Shown: piece by piece, positions 11,501-26,500 of the stretch | Layout: each line of letters opens with the position of its first letter | Position numbering within the stretch: the first letter of the stretch is position 1 | DNA from: Smittia aterrima | Taxonomy: Eukaryota > Arthropoda > Insecta > Diptera > Chironomidae | Reading direction: 5' to 3' | DNA: 64,000 nt | Assembly: GCA_033063855.1 (NCBI GenBank) | Contig: CP093830.1 | Coordinates: forward strand, 9,796,854-9,860,853 | Notes under the pieces: model-generated | The model's input: only the letters and a program-made list of their open reading frames with translations | Database searches by the model: none | Told to the model about the DNA's origin: nothing | Translations under genes and position numbers: made by a program

Positions 11501-14500
11501 TACAGCTCAGCAGTCAACTTAATCAAAAGTTACTGCGTAATAAAGCAATTAAGGTTTGCTCGCCTGTTTTATGAGGTGCTTGATCGTTATCAATTCGTCG
11601 GCTCCCTCTGATGTTGATTTTACTTTGTATTGACGCAACTTCGGATTGGACACGACCCAGTTAACTACTTACACGCCAGACTACACGCAGTGCTTTTCTT
11701 TGTGCGAGAGCTCATTAATTAACTTCAAGTTTCATCCAGCGCATTTTGTCTATCTCTTCATTGCCATCAACCGCTTGCTTTCTGCTCCATTCGTCTTGTT
11801 AACTAATTTTTTTGGTGCAGCTTCATTTGAACTGCATTGTATTGTAAAGTTTAACTCTCAGTGTTGCCAATTGATGGTGGAGCAATTAACGAGACATGTC
11901 ACGACAAAACGCAAAGTGATGCTTTGCGTAATTGCTCAAGTGATTTTGGAATTATTTTTAGTCTCGTCATGAATCAAATTATTGTGATCGCTCTTAATGC
12001 TTCGAACAATTTTTTTCCCTAACTATTGCCTGAACGTCTTCATTAAAGGCTTAAAAGCAAAATAAACCGAAGAGTTTTTCGCAAATCGAGTCTCGCAATA
12101 AATCAGCGACTCATTGAGTCTGCTTAAATCAAGTCTCATAGCCGAAAAGATTGTTCATGAAATCTGTAATAAATCACAAACTTCCCGGCGAACCATGAAG
12201 CTATCAAAATCTCAATTCACTTTCGTTCTGTTGCGATGCTTTTTTGTTCATATGCGAGAGGAAAACAAAATGATAAGAATCAACCCCGTCTCGACTTCAA
12301 TCCACGAAGGGAAAGCAAGGTAGAACGAAATTATATGCAAGAGCTGTAACAAAGAACGAACGATTCATAATAAACTTGCCACTTTTTACATCGCTCAGCG
12401 AAATTGCAAAAAGTGCAAAGCGACTTCTGCCATTGTGCTGTTTAAGGGCTGAAAAGGGAATGTCGTAAAACTCTTTGCTCTTACAACGAAGTCAGAAGTT
12501 TCATCGCGATTTTATTCACAACATCATTCAAGAACATTCAAGTGAAATATAGCGAAACGCGTCTCGCTCTGTCACAATAAATTATTATTAATATTCACCT
12601 TCTCTATCTTTATCTCTTGCTTCTGCTACGAAACAGAGAGAGAAAGTGTTTATGAATGAACTTATGTCTTAAAGGATAGATTGCTTCTGGGACATTCGAG
12701 ACCCGCATCACTCAACAGAAGTTGCTTCACTTTATCTTGCATTAGGAACATGAAAACAAATTTCTTTTGAAAAGATTTTTTTTTTGATGACGCAAGAAAG
12801 TTTGTCTCTAGTGGCTCCAACATGACTTGGTTGGAAACACAACTTCTTTATGATGAATGATACTTGCCATGTGTGGATGCAAGCGCTCTTGAATGTTTTA
12901 TGAACCTGGCGCGATGCTTTAGTGCGATTACCAGAAAACAGAGATTCGCCACATCTCAGTTGAAAATGAAAGCAGAAAAGTTAAAAGTCCATAAGCAATT
13001 AAAGTTAAATGTATTTTCGTGCGGTGCTCTTCGCGATCTTCTTTGGATCTCCATTCCTCGGATGACCTTGGCTTCATGAGATAAACTCATTTTCTGTTAT
13101 TTCATGGACTACCATACAGAAAGCTTAAGGTGTTAATGTCAGTCCCCGAAAAGTTATTTTTGGTGTAAATTCTCAATTATTTTTTTCCCTTTGAACTTTT
13201 TGTCTCGAAGACAATAAACTAATCTCGCGATCTTTTAATCATTTTTTATTACATCATAGCGCGTTCTTAAGAATCTGTCGTGATTTCTTCGTTGCCGTCG
13301 ATCCCAGAAGATTTAGATATCCGGTTTGAGCTTAAGTCTCTCGCATTGTTCTTTCTCATCTCGATAAAAATTTATTCAGAATCTGTTTCTCTAAGCAAAG
13401 ATTCGCGGAGGGAAATTCCACGAATGTAAACAAACAATTTCGTGTGAGAGACGAGCCAATGCTAATTCCGAAATATTCAGATTATGATTCATCATCTTCA
13501 ATGATGTTGCAGTCGAATGAATAGTTGATGATGATGTTGCGTCTTTATTCTTCATCTCATCGTTTGTGAATTAAGATTTCATCAAGCACAGTCGCAAAAA
13601 AAAATCTGTTCGTTGAGTGTTTCCTTCGTGATGTCTGAAGCTATCGATCAGGTTCCGGAAACTTTGAAGTCAAAGGTCATCTTGCTCACAACTGGATCAA
13701 CAGATCTCTCAGTTGAACTACTGTAAAGGGACGTCCCAGAGTTCATGTAAATCACAATCCGTTAAGCCGTCACGCTGAACAAATATCTCATCAACGAGTT
13801 TTTCGGTTCATCATCAACAACACGGAGGGCGAGCATAAACATTTTAATTAAAATGATAGGTTCATGCAGAGGGCTTCACGAGATGATATTAAAGTGGTTG
13901 GAGACTCGTAATTTTTTTCAATATGATTCGGCGAACGAAGCACGACAACATCGACGGGAGAGAACAAACAATAAAATTGATTTACTGACTTTTTCCTGTG
14001 TATCGAGGGGATCAGCTTTGTCGTGGAGCTTCGATTGAAATGAAACAAAGTATCATCCACTACACGAACCCTTCGTCTCCCAAGCTTCTCTGCTCGCTGT
14101 GCATTTTAATTTCTCTCATTTTTTTTATTGTTGCGATGCAAAAATGCGGAAAACATTTTAAGGAGGGTGGCCCAGCTTAGTTCTTTGTCATTACATCGTT
14201 TTGTCATCTCCATTCAGTGCTGGTCATTGACGCAATTTGTGATGCCTTACTACCAAACCTGTTTAGTATTCCATCAACGTTGGTCCATTGTTTTGTTGAT
14301 ATTTTCCGAAAGAATCTTTCAATTCTATGGATCACAACTCAGCAGGACATTTCTCGCAAACATTCGATGAAGATCTTCCAATCCATGAAAAGCCTTTTAG
14401 CAGAAGGAAAACATTCCACGGGGGTGGATGATGATTCATACTTTCTCCATGTGACCAGCATTGCGCAACACCTTAGAATTACGTCGTTGGGTCACAGACA

Positions 14501-17500
14501 CAGTCAAAGGAGTTTTCCAGGATCCAATACATTCTCGTTGATTTAATGTATTGTTTTCATTTTTTACTTGAGTCGTAACCAGATGATAGGAAAGTTCTTG
14601 CTGTTATCTGGCAGCCCCCGCACGATTGTGTTTGTGATTTCGAGGGGGAATTTTCCAGTTGCATTCGATGTGTGGGTGACCGAATAAGTTTTTCCTGTGC
14701 TCACAGCTCTGTCGAAATTTGCAGTCTTTTTGCAGCACTTCGTGTAGACAGTTGGAAAATCAGTTTTGTGAAAATTTTCAACTAATTTTCTCTAAGTTTT
14801 GAAGTTGAGTGTTTGGTGGAAATTAAAAAGAAACTGAAACTTTAAGAGAAGAAAGAAGACAAAAGTCAACTGACAAACTTTTTCTAAGAATCCGAGAAAA
14901 GAGAAAAGATTTTTCCGCAAAACATTTTTATGCATCTCGCACACGTTTAATATTTGTGTGTGTCTGTTCGTGACTTGAATTTGTCAAGACTTTTAAGGAA
15001 AATTGTGAATTTTCCGGATTTTACGAGCTTCAGAAAGGTTCTTCGTTATCAGAGCTTGAAAATCTTTGCGCTCAAGTGTAGAGAGACTCTGCTTATCAGC
15101 ATCAGTTCAGGCTCGAGTAGTTCGTGCTTTTGACGACAAATTTCACTCTTCACTCTCCTCTGCTTTACCCGCGGAATAAAAAGAAAATCTCAGCGGGAAA
15201 TTATTGTCTTGTGTAACCTTGGTGAAGATTATTGAAAAGAAGAAAATAATCTGACGAACCATAATTTTTCTCTGATGTGTTTGTGACTCGAACAAAAGTT
15301 TCCAGTGATAAATCAAGCGAAGAAGAAATATTTCTATAAACTTTTAAATGGTTCCAGTGACGACTCAATAAAAATCAGGTAAGCCTGCGTTTTCATTTTC
15401 CCTGAGAAAATTCTAAGCTTCGAAGTTTGTTTGTTGGTGACCCCGAAAAACAAAACTATGAATCATCCTCCATCGATTGAGTTTGATTTTGACATTGTGT
15501 TTTTCCTTCCACTTTACCAAACGCGACAGACAAACGATTTACGTCGTCAGTCAGCAAAACAAATGACAGAGAAATATTTTATTAGCTTCTTGTTGTTCGA
15601 ACAAAAAAGTTTCTTAAAAATCGCTTCGTTAGCTTTAGACAATTTTTCACAATTTTCGAGTGTGAATCGCACCCGATAACATCGGCAAAGTTTTTTTTTT
15701 TCATTTTTCCGGCGAAGGATTTTCCATGAAAACGGTTTTCGTTCTGTGTTGGTGCGAGTGGAGCAGAGAATGACTCATCGAAGGAAAATGCGGGTATTTT
15801 CCACAATCGCAATTTTCACCAGTTACGCTGACTTTTGTGTTGATTCCCTGATGGCGATGCTGAGTTTTTCTTCATCATCCTCCCCTCGATAAACTATTTT
15901 TTATGTGCCACCCTTAGATCTTTGGTGGAGTGATGTGTGATAACAATGAAAGCGGCAAAATCGTATTAAGAAATGAAAACATTTCTCCGAGTAGGATTAA
16001 AGGCTGGGAAAATGTTCGAGTGGAGAAAATCGTTTAGTTAATTTGATGGTGCGTCGGAGTCGAATGAAAGCAAATGACTTTTCATCCCAACGGCGAAGCT
16101 GTTTATGAAAAATAGGGGATTGAAAAGATTTTCATGCTTGTGTGGATGGTAATTTGATGGGGAAATGAAATCGGGTTTTATGGGTTTCCTTCTTATCGAC
16201 CCATGATGGACGTTTCATCTCAATGGGAGCATCCATCCGACCGCAAAATTTAATAATCAAATCACAGATAGTCTTGAAAGCTTTAGTTTATCTTGTGAAT
16301 ATTCACACAACGAACTGAAAATTCAAATGAGATGAAACATTCTAATTGGCAGTCAATAAAAAGAAATCTCTCATATTTCTGCTTCTTTACGATTTTCTCG
16401 CTTTGCTTCGCTCAAATCGTAAAATTGGACGATGGCATTTAAGGGAAGCTGCGGGACAACAACTACGAGCCGGGAGAGTGAGGCACGAGGGTGGCAATAA
16501 GATTCCGGTGTTTAAAATGCTCGTTCCAGTGCGATTGCGCATTTTGTTCGATTCGTTTACAGACACGACAACATTGATAAGCGAAAGATGGAAAATTCAC
16601 ATCATGACGATGCTCAATTCAATTTAATTAAGGGCATTGCGATAGTTCATTGACATAAATTACTATGCAATGCTGGTTGATTGATTTCCAGTCTTTATCA
16701 TCTTTGCCACATTCATTTACTATCGTAAAATTGGCTCGTTGATCATCAATCGTTGTTGGAGACGGCTCATAATGTTTAACGAACTCATTATTGCCTTATT
16801 AGCTGCGAGACCTGATATGTAACGAAATCTTTTACTTTTGAATTGTTTTTCGATCCCAAAGATCACGGCCAGGAGCAATGCAAACGTTTGACGCGAGACC
16901 TCACATGTTTACATCCTTTAACAAGAAAAGCATGATATTCCAAAGCCGACAAGTCTGACGAAATTATCATTTTACGTTCGACTTCATTCATCAGCATTTA
17001 TTGAATTCATCTTGTCTCGAAACCGAGCCTCGTCTTTAATCATTGTCAAAAAACGATCAAACAAGCAAGCAATGTTTGTTAAAGGTGAAGTTGGATACGT
17101 GCGCTTTTGTTTCTTTCCAAATTCCAAACCACTCGGTGGGCATTAGACATCACGAATCTTTCGATTGAATAAACGACAACATGAAACCTTTTAGATGAGC
17201 GATGAAAAATGTTGTTCATGGTCAAATGTTGGATCTCGTGCAATTTTTTTATTTCGGTAGTAAACTAGTTTCAGTTTAACAATTACGATCGTTCATAGTC
17301 GACAGAGAATCGCGAATATTTTTACAACCGCGTCAAGTGAATGACGATGAATCAAAGCCTAATCCAAAATTTATGTGAAATGACGACATGTGCTTAAGCG
17401 ATTTGGTAAACATTTTGTTAAAAAAATAAATAACACGAAGCTACAAGTCGACCAGAAGAATCTTGAAAATGTCTTCTCTCGACAGCTTTGCAATTGATGA

Positions 17501-20500
17501 TGTTGAGTAGCAAATGCCACTAAAATCAATTTGCTCTTCGATCACTCAAGCCGGCAAATGTTCCTTCTTAAAAATAATTAATCTCGTTTTTGCCCAGCGA
17601 TGATCCGAGAAAGATAATCCGAAGCGTGAAGGCCGATGCAAAAGTGAGACGAATCGATGCGCTCACTTGAGATTTATTGACTTTTACGAAACATTTTACT
17701 TTCAATAAATCGAGTGAAACACTTGAAACTCGAAACTTAATTGCATTCTGTTGGATGCGAAAGCATTTCGTTGATGTTGAGGGTGCAGAATTTAATTGCT
17801 TTGCCATGCCTATGGCTTCAATGCGAGATCGACAAGGCATTCCTAGACATTTTTATCTCACTTCATTATCTGCGCCATAAATTTTATGTTTATAGCTACT
17901 GAGCGATTAAAGTAATTTCGCCTTTGCAGGATATCGCAAGCTTCCGTTCCATCAAACCACATCAATTGTTTGTGCCTTAACGACATGAGAACTTCACTTT
18001 TATGAGCTTATTGAGTCCGTTCGTAGTTCAATGTGCGGTCATTTATGTTTATGAAAATTCCGCTTTCATTCTGCGGTTGGTGAACGATAAACATTTGCTC
18101 GTAAATACGACGATGCTATCGCGCAAACAAAAGGGGAAAAATGTTGTGCAATTTCCACGAGCCCGTTAGTTTTTAAAGTCGATACTTAGTTTTTAAATTC
18201 AAGCCACAAAAGTGAAACACAAGTTGAGCTTAACATTTCGTTCTTTGAGGTTGACAAGGGACAAGTGAGTTATGCTGAAAAGCTTTTCGCAATCGTCTCG
18301 CTTGATTAAACAGGCCACATTCCGAAACATGTTTAATTGAAATACGATTCCTCGTTTAAAATCCATTTTGTCTCGGTTAGATCGAACCGCGACGCGCACA
18401 TGCGATGAAACTCGATTGTAAAACACGAATGTTACATCATAAAGCTAAACGACGAGAGAATTGAAGAAAAGTTATTCCGGAAACTGATACTTCGAAGAGG
18501 AGAGAGAGAAAGATGATGTCAACAGCCAATTAATAAAAATAAAATCGAAAATAAATCCCTCAAGTGTCGTCTCCACCCTCTGTCATGTCACAGATGGAAC
18601 CAAAAACTTGTATGCAGACTCCACTTGAAGAGTTTTGAATTACACATTCGTGACGAGCCAACTCACACCAGCGATGTCAGTTTTATTTGATCGAATGATT
18701 CATGCGGCGGAGAAGCGCTGGAGAAACACGAGACTCGATGACTATCTTGCTCAATGCGTTGGCAAGTGTTGTGAATAAAATTATCTGAATTCGGCAGAAC
18801 ATTCGGCGCCCTCGACAAAGATGATCAAGTCATTTGTCCGCAAAGATAATTGAACGACGCCGTAAATCATCATCAATTACATTTTTTCCCACTGGAACAT
18901 ATTTTCGTACTTAAATCTAATTACGATTTTATTTTTATAACAAAATTCCAATACGGATCCGAAGAAGTTCTGTTTAGTTTTTTGCTCGCGCTCTCCGTTG
19001 CTCTTATGAAATGTCGATTTGATTGATGGCAGATAATTACGTGGAACATGTGAGGTTTGTTTTTTGTTTTAGTTCAACTTGCATCGTACACATAATGAGC
19101 CATCATCGATGTTACAGGAATGAAAGCAATTGGCCAATTTTCACCAGAATGAAATTTCTCTTTTCTCCCGACAACAAAAAGCTTGAAATTGAAATTAGTG
19201 TAATTTGGAAAATCCCATTTGGTTTGGATCGAGGAAAATTGGAGGTTGGCTTCTCATCATTCTTAAGCATAACGATAATAGCTCGGGAAATTAAATATTT
19301 CCCTCTAACGAATTACCTCAAATTTTCCACTTGGCTTGCAAAAATGCGCCGCAATTTTTTTTGGAAAATCTGATATCGTGGCGAGTATAAAAGATAGAAA
19401 CGGAAGAAGAAGAAGGTTCGTAATTTATTTCTGGCAGAAAAATATAAAAAACATTTAACATCGAAGAATTTTTGCTCGATGAGTCATGTGTTGCCGTCAG
19501 GCGAGGTCAAACCGAAGCAAAACACAAATAAAAACACATTTTATTCTGTGGCGTTGGATAAATATAAAAAAGGTTAGATGAGCTTTCCTTTTTTAGAGCA
19601 CCTTGCTTCTTCTTGTTGCTCTCGTTATCAATAAATAAGCAGACACCTCGTTTTCTGATGGAGCGAGCGTCGATCTAATTCGTAACGAAGTTTGCGGTTG
19701 AGCGAAAAGAAAACACGAAACTTGCGAATGCTCCTGTGAGGTTATTAGAAGGTGAGCTCGAGCATAAACCTAAACTTGTAATACGAACACTCTTCTTGAT
19801 TTTCTATTTTATCCTCAAACTCTTCACTCAAGTTCTGAACTAGAAAAACATTTTTCCGTTTCCTGCTTCTTGCTTCTAAGCGTTCGTTAAAAATTTATGA
19901 GAGAAACTTGAGTTTTGAAAGCAGCAGAAGCGTCGCTCGTTTGAAGATTTGCGATTGTTTTGCTCGCAATCTTTATCGATCGGCTGAGTTTCTAGTTCTG
20001 TCAGCAGAAAAAAAGGAAACGTGCAAAGACATGGATTTTCGCGATTCATAACAAATCGCACTCGCTTTTCGCTTTTGTTGTGAGCAAAAGCTATAAATTT
20101 CCACTTTTCTTTGTCGAAATCGTTTATTCGCCCGATATCGACGTAAATGGAATGCGATAGCGACTAAGCTCAAGGGAAGAAGCTAATTTGATGGATGATC
20201 GAAGAACAACAAAGACTCTTGCAATGAGCATTCTCGTTCATCTCCTGTTTGGGAGAGTATCGTGCAACATATTGAACAATCCACGTGTCACGTAGGATCG
20301 CAATAAAACTTCCATTAAATTCGTATTTTTCATAGAATTCGATTGAAACTTCTGGAAGAATGTCACAAGAGGCGCGAAATTGAAAAAGAATCGTCCACAA
20401 TTGTACACAACTCAAGATGGATGATGTGACGTGATACATGACGAGAATGAAATTAAGGGAATGCGAATCGAATCTTTAATCGCCAGCTCAAAGCCGATCC

Positions 20501-23500
20501 CTAATTCAAAAAAAGGGGAACAAAAGAAACGATCCAGTCCAGAGTCCATCAAAAGTCATTTCCATCATGTTTACAAAGAAAAAGCTATTACGGGATAGAG
20601 GGACTGATAAGCGAGCCGAGAGAGAGCTAGATGGGCAATTTATTTTTGGCTTTCATTCGAAGTATTACAGGGAATCCATGTGATGGCATTATTAGAGCTC
20701 TTTGAATGTAACAATCGCATATAGCGAAGGGAAGGAATTGTATTTATGCGGATTTTCATTCATCGCATTAATAATGTGAAGCATGCTTTGCGCCTATCTC
20801 CTAAACGACACACGAGCGTCGCCCATTCATTGGAAAAAGTATTGAAAGAAGGTGTCGAGGGTGCGAGGTACTGTTTCCAATGAGAAATGAATAGAAATAT
20901 TTACGACGAAGGGTGCGAAAAATGTAATTGAAGTTTGATAAGTTGAAGGAAATCGTTGCTTTGACATTTTCGAAGCACAAAACTTTTTAATATCGAATCA
21001 TTGCCACGAGCGATCCCTTTCGTCGATGATAAATGAAATTCAATTTATCAAAGACCTTGCAAACTCTCCCGGGACGTGAACGAAACTTTCAAACTCTTCT
21101 CAGATAGCTTAGGCCTCTCGACTCCATTGTTGAAACTTAATTCCTTCCGTTCCTCAAAAACGACAAAGGTGTTGTTTAATTTTTTTTAATGATGTCTGAA
21201 TAAAGCTGCGACGACTAGTCGGGATCACAAACAATGGCTGAGTGGAACAAATTTCATGTCGTTATTATGACAGATAATCCTGACATGAGTCCCCATTTTT
21301 AAATAACGATGATTAAATGATGATGATGTTCTCTCTCGTTTCACCTTTCGCTCCCCCTTGCTTGCGTTCCCATTCCACTCGTTGCTCTGAGTTTTGTTGT
21401 TCGCATGATACAATGAGTGATGACGATGATTAAATTTTATAATGAATGCGAGGGATTTTCGGGCCAATTTTTCAGCTCAATTTTACGTCTAAGACTCTTG
21501 ATGGCCTTTTCAGCGCTGCCGCCAGGAATTGTTTAATGAAATGGCTCCCAATCTTGTCGTCACGTTGCTGATTGCTCTCTCTCGTATCTCGCTCTTAATA
21601 AGCGAGCTAAATAAATTGTAATCACGTGCAGGCAATGGTGGAGTTGGCGAGATGAGAATCAGAGCTCATGAATGGAAATGGGAAAATTTCATTTCCAAGC
21701 TGCACTTCTCGAAAGTTTTACTTATTGCAACATCGTCTTCACAATCCGTTAAGACAACACAATCTCTGATTCCCCAAGCGCTCGTAACTCCACTGCTATT
21801 GAGTTGTTGTAGTTTAAATTAATTTTCTCGTTGGAAAGTCTCACAGTCAATGTGGAAGGAGAATTAAATCTTTCGAAGAAGACGATTTACCGGGGAAGCG
21901 ATGCTAGTCAATAAAGAGAAAGATTGTAATCTCATTTTCCTCGAAAAATTGCTGTCGTTTAATCCACTTTGAAAAATAAATGTCTTCATCCACACCGGTT
22001 GCATTTACGTCCATTTATTTACACTCGACGACGCTACCGGGAGTTCTATGTTGGAATTGATTTAATTTCCCTTCAGGTGGAGTGAGAAACTAATGAACTC
22101 ACGTGAAGTGGGGTCAGATGATTGCTCCTTTCCAACTACTTTTCCTTTATTAAGTTCTTCGTGTAACTGTCGAATGAGGAAAACTTTACCATCCGTGTTC
22201 GTCTCACGCCACATTTCTTCGACTTGGGACGACTCTCATGGGACTCATAAACTCAAACATGAAAGGAGTAAAAAATGGCAAAGAATGTTATGTTCTGTCG
22301 TTAAAAAATTACATTAAAACACAACAAGTGAATGTGTGGTGGTTGCTTGAAAGAAATGTCGACGGCATTCGAACATAAATTCAGATGAACGAAGTTGTTT
22401 TACTCGGGTATTATGCGTTGTAGCATGCCAGCGATGGTTTAAACTAATTCCATCGGATAAAAACTCATTTGCCAGGGGTGAAAGAGTTTGAAAATTTATT
22501 TCGCGGCTTTGGCGGTTTCAAACTCACGTAAAAATATTTAATAGAAAATAATGTTCGGAGTGTTTAGTCTGAGTCGTCAGGTGCGCGTCGTAATTTCTGT
22601 TTCGCAAGCGATTAAAGTCCGTCGCTCGACACCTTTACACGCAAAATCCAGCTCATAAACTGTAATGATAACTTCGTACTCGATTAGAATAAATTGATCT
22701 TTCTTCACCCTTGAAACAGAAAGCAAAACAAGCTCAAAGCATGAAGGAGAAAAGTTTAAGGGAAAATGGGCTACTTGCTTAATGAGTAAAGCGATAAGCG
22801 CCTAAAACACTTTGGCAACAAACTTTTACCTGAGTCAACAAAATAGTTTTGCCTCGCTCCATTAAATTAGCTCTGCTTTCGCAAACGACAAACGGAAAAT
22901 TATTAAAATGACTCACAATGAAATTGCAACTTTTTCTCGAACTAAAAGCATAGAAACTCAAACTCAAAAGCCTCTCGAATAGCTTGGAAAATGAAATAAC
23001 AATTACAGCTAATGCCGTTACAAGCGAAGGAAAACATCTGAAACAACAAAGTTTCTTTTTCCGTTGCACGGATATCAAACTGAAGGGTGAAAGTTCTTGC
23101 GGAAGCTAAAAGAAAATGGAAAAGTTTGTCGACATTTGTTCGAGTTTCTCGCGGTGTGAGAAATAAACTGAAATATCCATTAACTGCAACATCAAAAAAA
23201 ATATTTTCTCAGCTCTCAAACATCAATGAAGCAAACTTTTGGACTTTTCCGAAATTAATGATTCTGTCATCGACGTTTGGGAACGACCCCTGATCCAAAA
23301 ACTCTTTTAGTTTTCGTGTCGCTCGTTCTAACGAAAAAAAAAACATTTTCAATTTTCACTTGTAACGAGGCCTCGCAAGAAAGAAAATAAAACTCGTTCA
23401 ATATCATCAAAAGCACAGGAGAAAAATATTAATAAAATAAAATTTAGTAACTCGATGTGCTATGGTTACGAGTTTACAGAAACCTCACGGAAAGTTCACC

Positions 23501-26500
23501 CTTGAAATAAATTCCATTTCGAAGTTCCTCGTCGACTCTTTTATCCATAAACAAATTGATGAATTTTATTGGATTTCCCGACAAATGCTGGAGCGGCTGG
23601 AGACCATCTCGTTCGATTTGTCTCGATTACATTTTTCACTTTCTATTTGTTTTCAACTCTCGAGTTGTAACAGGTGCTTCAACTAAACTTCGAACTCCCT
23701 TTTGAAACTTTAGACTCGACAAATTGCGTAAGACGACGCTATCTTTGATCTGGATCAAGTTTCCGGTAGCAATTCCATTGTAAACTCGGCTGATTTTCTG
23801 ATGTCGAATAAATGATTGAGTTTCAAGAGATTGTGGGGGAGAAAGTCGTCTACACTCTTATCATCATCATTCCATAAATTTCTTTTGTTTGTTCGGCTGA
23901 TGACGAGAAGAATCTTGTTCGTTCCGCTTCTAGTTTCTGACTTTTTGCTTGCATAGCGAGTTTGAAGAGGAAATAAAAACTTCTACCAACCCTCGTTTAA
24001 AATTTTTATACCTCTCATCTGCAAACAAGAACTTTCACCACCAACGCCAGCGTCGAGCATTTCACTGCCTCTCATTTTAATAATTGTAGCATGTTTCTGT
24101 TTTTTTACGGCTCTTACTCAACCCCACAGCACTCTCGAACATGCCGAACATCGGAACTAGTGATAAAAGAATGAAAATTTATGCGCTTGGGGTTGCAAGC
24201 AATTTTGGTACATGATTCAAGTCGTCGAAAGTTAGAAAGAACTGTAAATGCCAGAGTCAGGGAAATCACGATTATAAACTAGCGGAGGGCGTGGATCAAG
24301 AAGAAACATGAAACGAAATCTCTCTAATTAGAACGTGACTAACATTTCGCATGTTTTGCCGCATAAATTTGTTACCCAAACACTTTTTCAGCTCGACAAC
24401 TTGAATTAATTCTCCATCGACAATGCTGCGTTGCTTTCACGAGCAGATCTCAGCCAAGAATGGGATCAAAGCAAGTGGAGCTGCCGCTGATTAAAGACAA
24501 GAGCGAGAAAATTCTAAAAACAGGAAAACGGAAATGGAATTTCTCCTCTTGACGTCGCTGGAGCGAATACTGCGAGTGCTGGAGGGAAACTCATGATGAA
24601 AATTGCGATTTAAAAGGGACAAGTATTTCATTTTAAAAATGACGACGATGAAAAGAGCGACGCAAATTTATGAAATTAATAATGACATTAAAGACGATGT
24701 GAATAATTATCGCTTGGTGAAAAGGCTTTTCTCGAAGGATTTTTCACTGCCATTAACCTAAACATTTTCCAAGCGCTGCTAATTTATTCAAATTTGGCTT
24801 AAGGCTTCTGACTGCGACAAAAAAGAACTTTAATACCTTCTCACTCACTCGCCCCCGGCTTTCGCATTAAGCAAATGTCATTGGGATCCTTTCTTTCTTC
24901 TCTCTCAGTTCGAAATGTTCGTTAAGAGTTGTGAACATTCACATTCTAATTGCCAAGTTGTGGCTTTCTTTGTTTGGCAGTTCGAGGACCATTTGTCCTT
25001 TTTCCAGGTTTTCTAACGGGCAAAGGGGGAGAGACAAGAGAAACTTGAGAATTTACAGCCAATCTTTAAGCACAACTTTTCAATTTAATGTTCACTCTCT
25101 TCTTCGTCTTTTGTGGATTCTCCCAATGGGAGGAAATTAAATTTATTGCATCATAATAGGCCTCGACAACTTTGCCTGCCGCACACTGTCACCGAACGAC
25201 GATCTATTGTTGTTCAGCAGTGTTTCTGTCAGGATTTTATGTGCTCATCCAGGAGCTTGGGAGCGAAGCTCAAGAAGAACAATAGCGATGATTTATGATT
25301 TTGGGAGTCTCTTGCCTTTGTACGTCTTCCCCTTTAATATCACTTTCTCCTTCTACTTTCTCCATAAGACGAACAATGAAATTTTTTATATTAAGCAAAA
25401 GCAATAAGCTGGAAAGCTGATAAAGAGTTGATTTTTATATGTTTCGGCAATCCTCTCCCTTGCGCTAGGGTTGCTGGCTTTTGTTCGTGAACAAAAAAAA
25501 AGATAATTTGTTGCATTCCAATTAAATTCTCGAGTGGATCTCTGTGCGGTTCGGCTTGGCAACGACGAAATTCCTTAAATTTTTCCTCGATTTGTAAGAC
25601 TTTAAATTTGAAATTTTGCGCAAATTTCAAGCTGAAAATATTTCAATTCCTCCCTAAACTTTCACTTGGAATTCAACAATCTCATCTTGAGACGGTTCTC
25701 CTTCCTTTCAAGCAAGAGCATCATCATCATCGCTCCCAACAACAGGATAACATTTTTTGTTATTCGGAAAATTACATGATGAAGGGAAGAAACGCTTTCT
25801 AAAGAATTCTCCTCTGATATAAAAATTAATATTTCATATTTAGTGCCTTCCTTCGTTGCTTCATTGCTAAATTATGAGGAATTAAAGACTTCACTCCGTT
25901 TTCTGCTCCATCACCAAGGAGTAGAGTACGGAGCTTGAGGGGCCACTCGAAGAAGAAAACTTAGAGTTTCTGAAAATCCAGCACTTAAACACACTTTTTA
26001 ATCCCGCTGCGAGCCATAAACAACAGCAACGGCAGCACCTAAAAGGCATTAAATGTTTGTGAATATTTTATGAAACGAACCTGAGTTTTCTTCTTCCACA
26101 ACCGTCGATTGCGTTTCCACTCCATTTTCTTCACAACTAATACCACCCTCGGGCGAGAAGGGAAGCTTTCCTTATTTATTTACTCGAAGCAGGAAACTTT
26201 GAGACACTCAGAGTTTGGGAAAGAAATCAATTTAAAAATTCACCGTCACTTAATTGTCCTGAACGTCTTTATTTGTCGTCAAATGCGTGGAGATTGTCAA
26301 CGTTCGCTTAAAGATCTCTTTGTTGAACGTAATTTAAAGTGAAAAGCATGAGGAGTTGGAGTAAATTACGTCCCAACAACAAGTACTCGCTGTCAACGAC
26401 AGTACGGCCCATAAATCTTTCGGTAAACCTTTGCACGAAATTCTCGAAATTACTCGAATGAAACTTCGCTTTATCCGCTCTCCGACTGTTTTCATTTTAA

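Noticed and set aside
14217..14546. 109-codon frame inside the SH2 intron
   Set aside because: It starts at a non-ATG codon, overlaps another frame of similar length, and has no exon borders or motif. Treated as chance.
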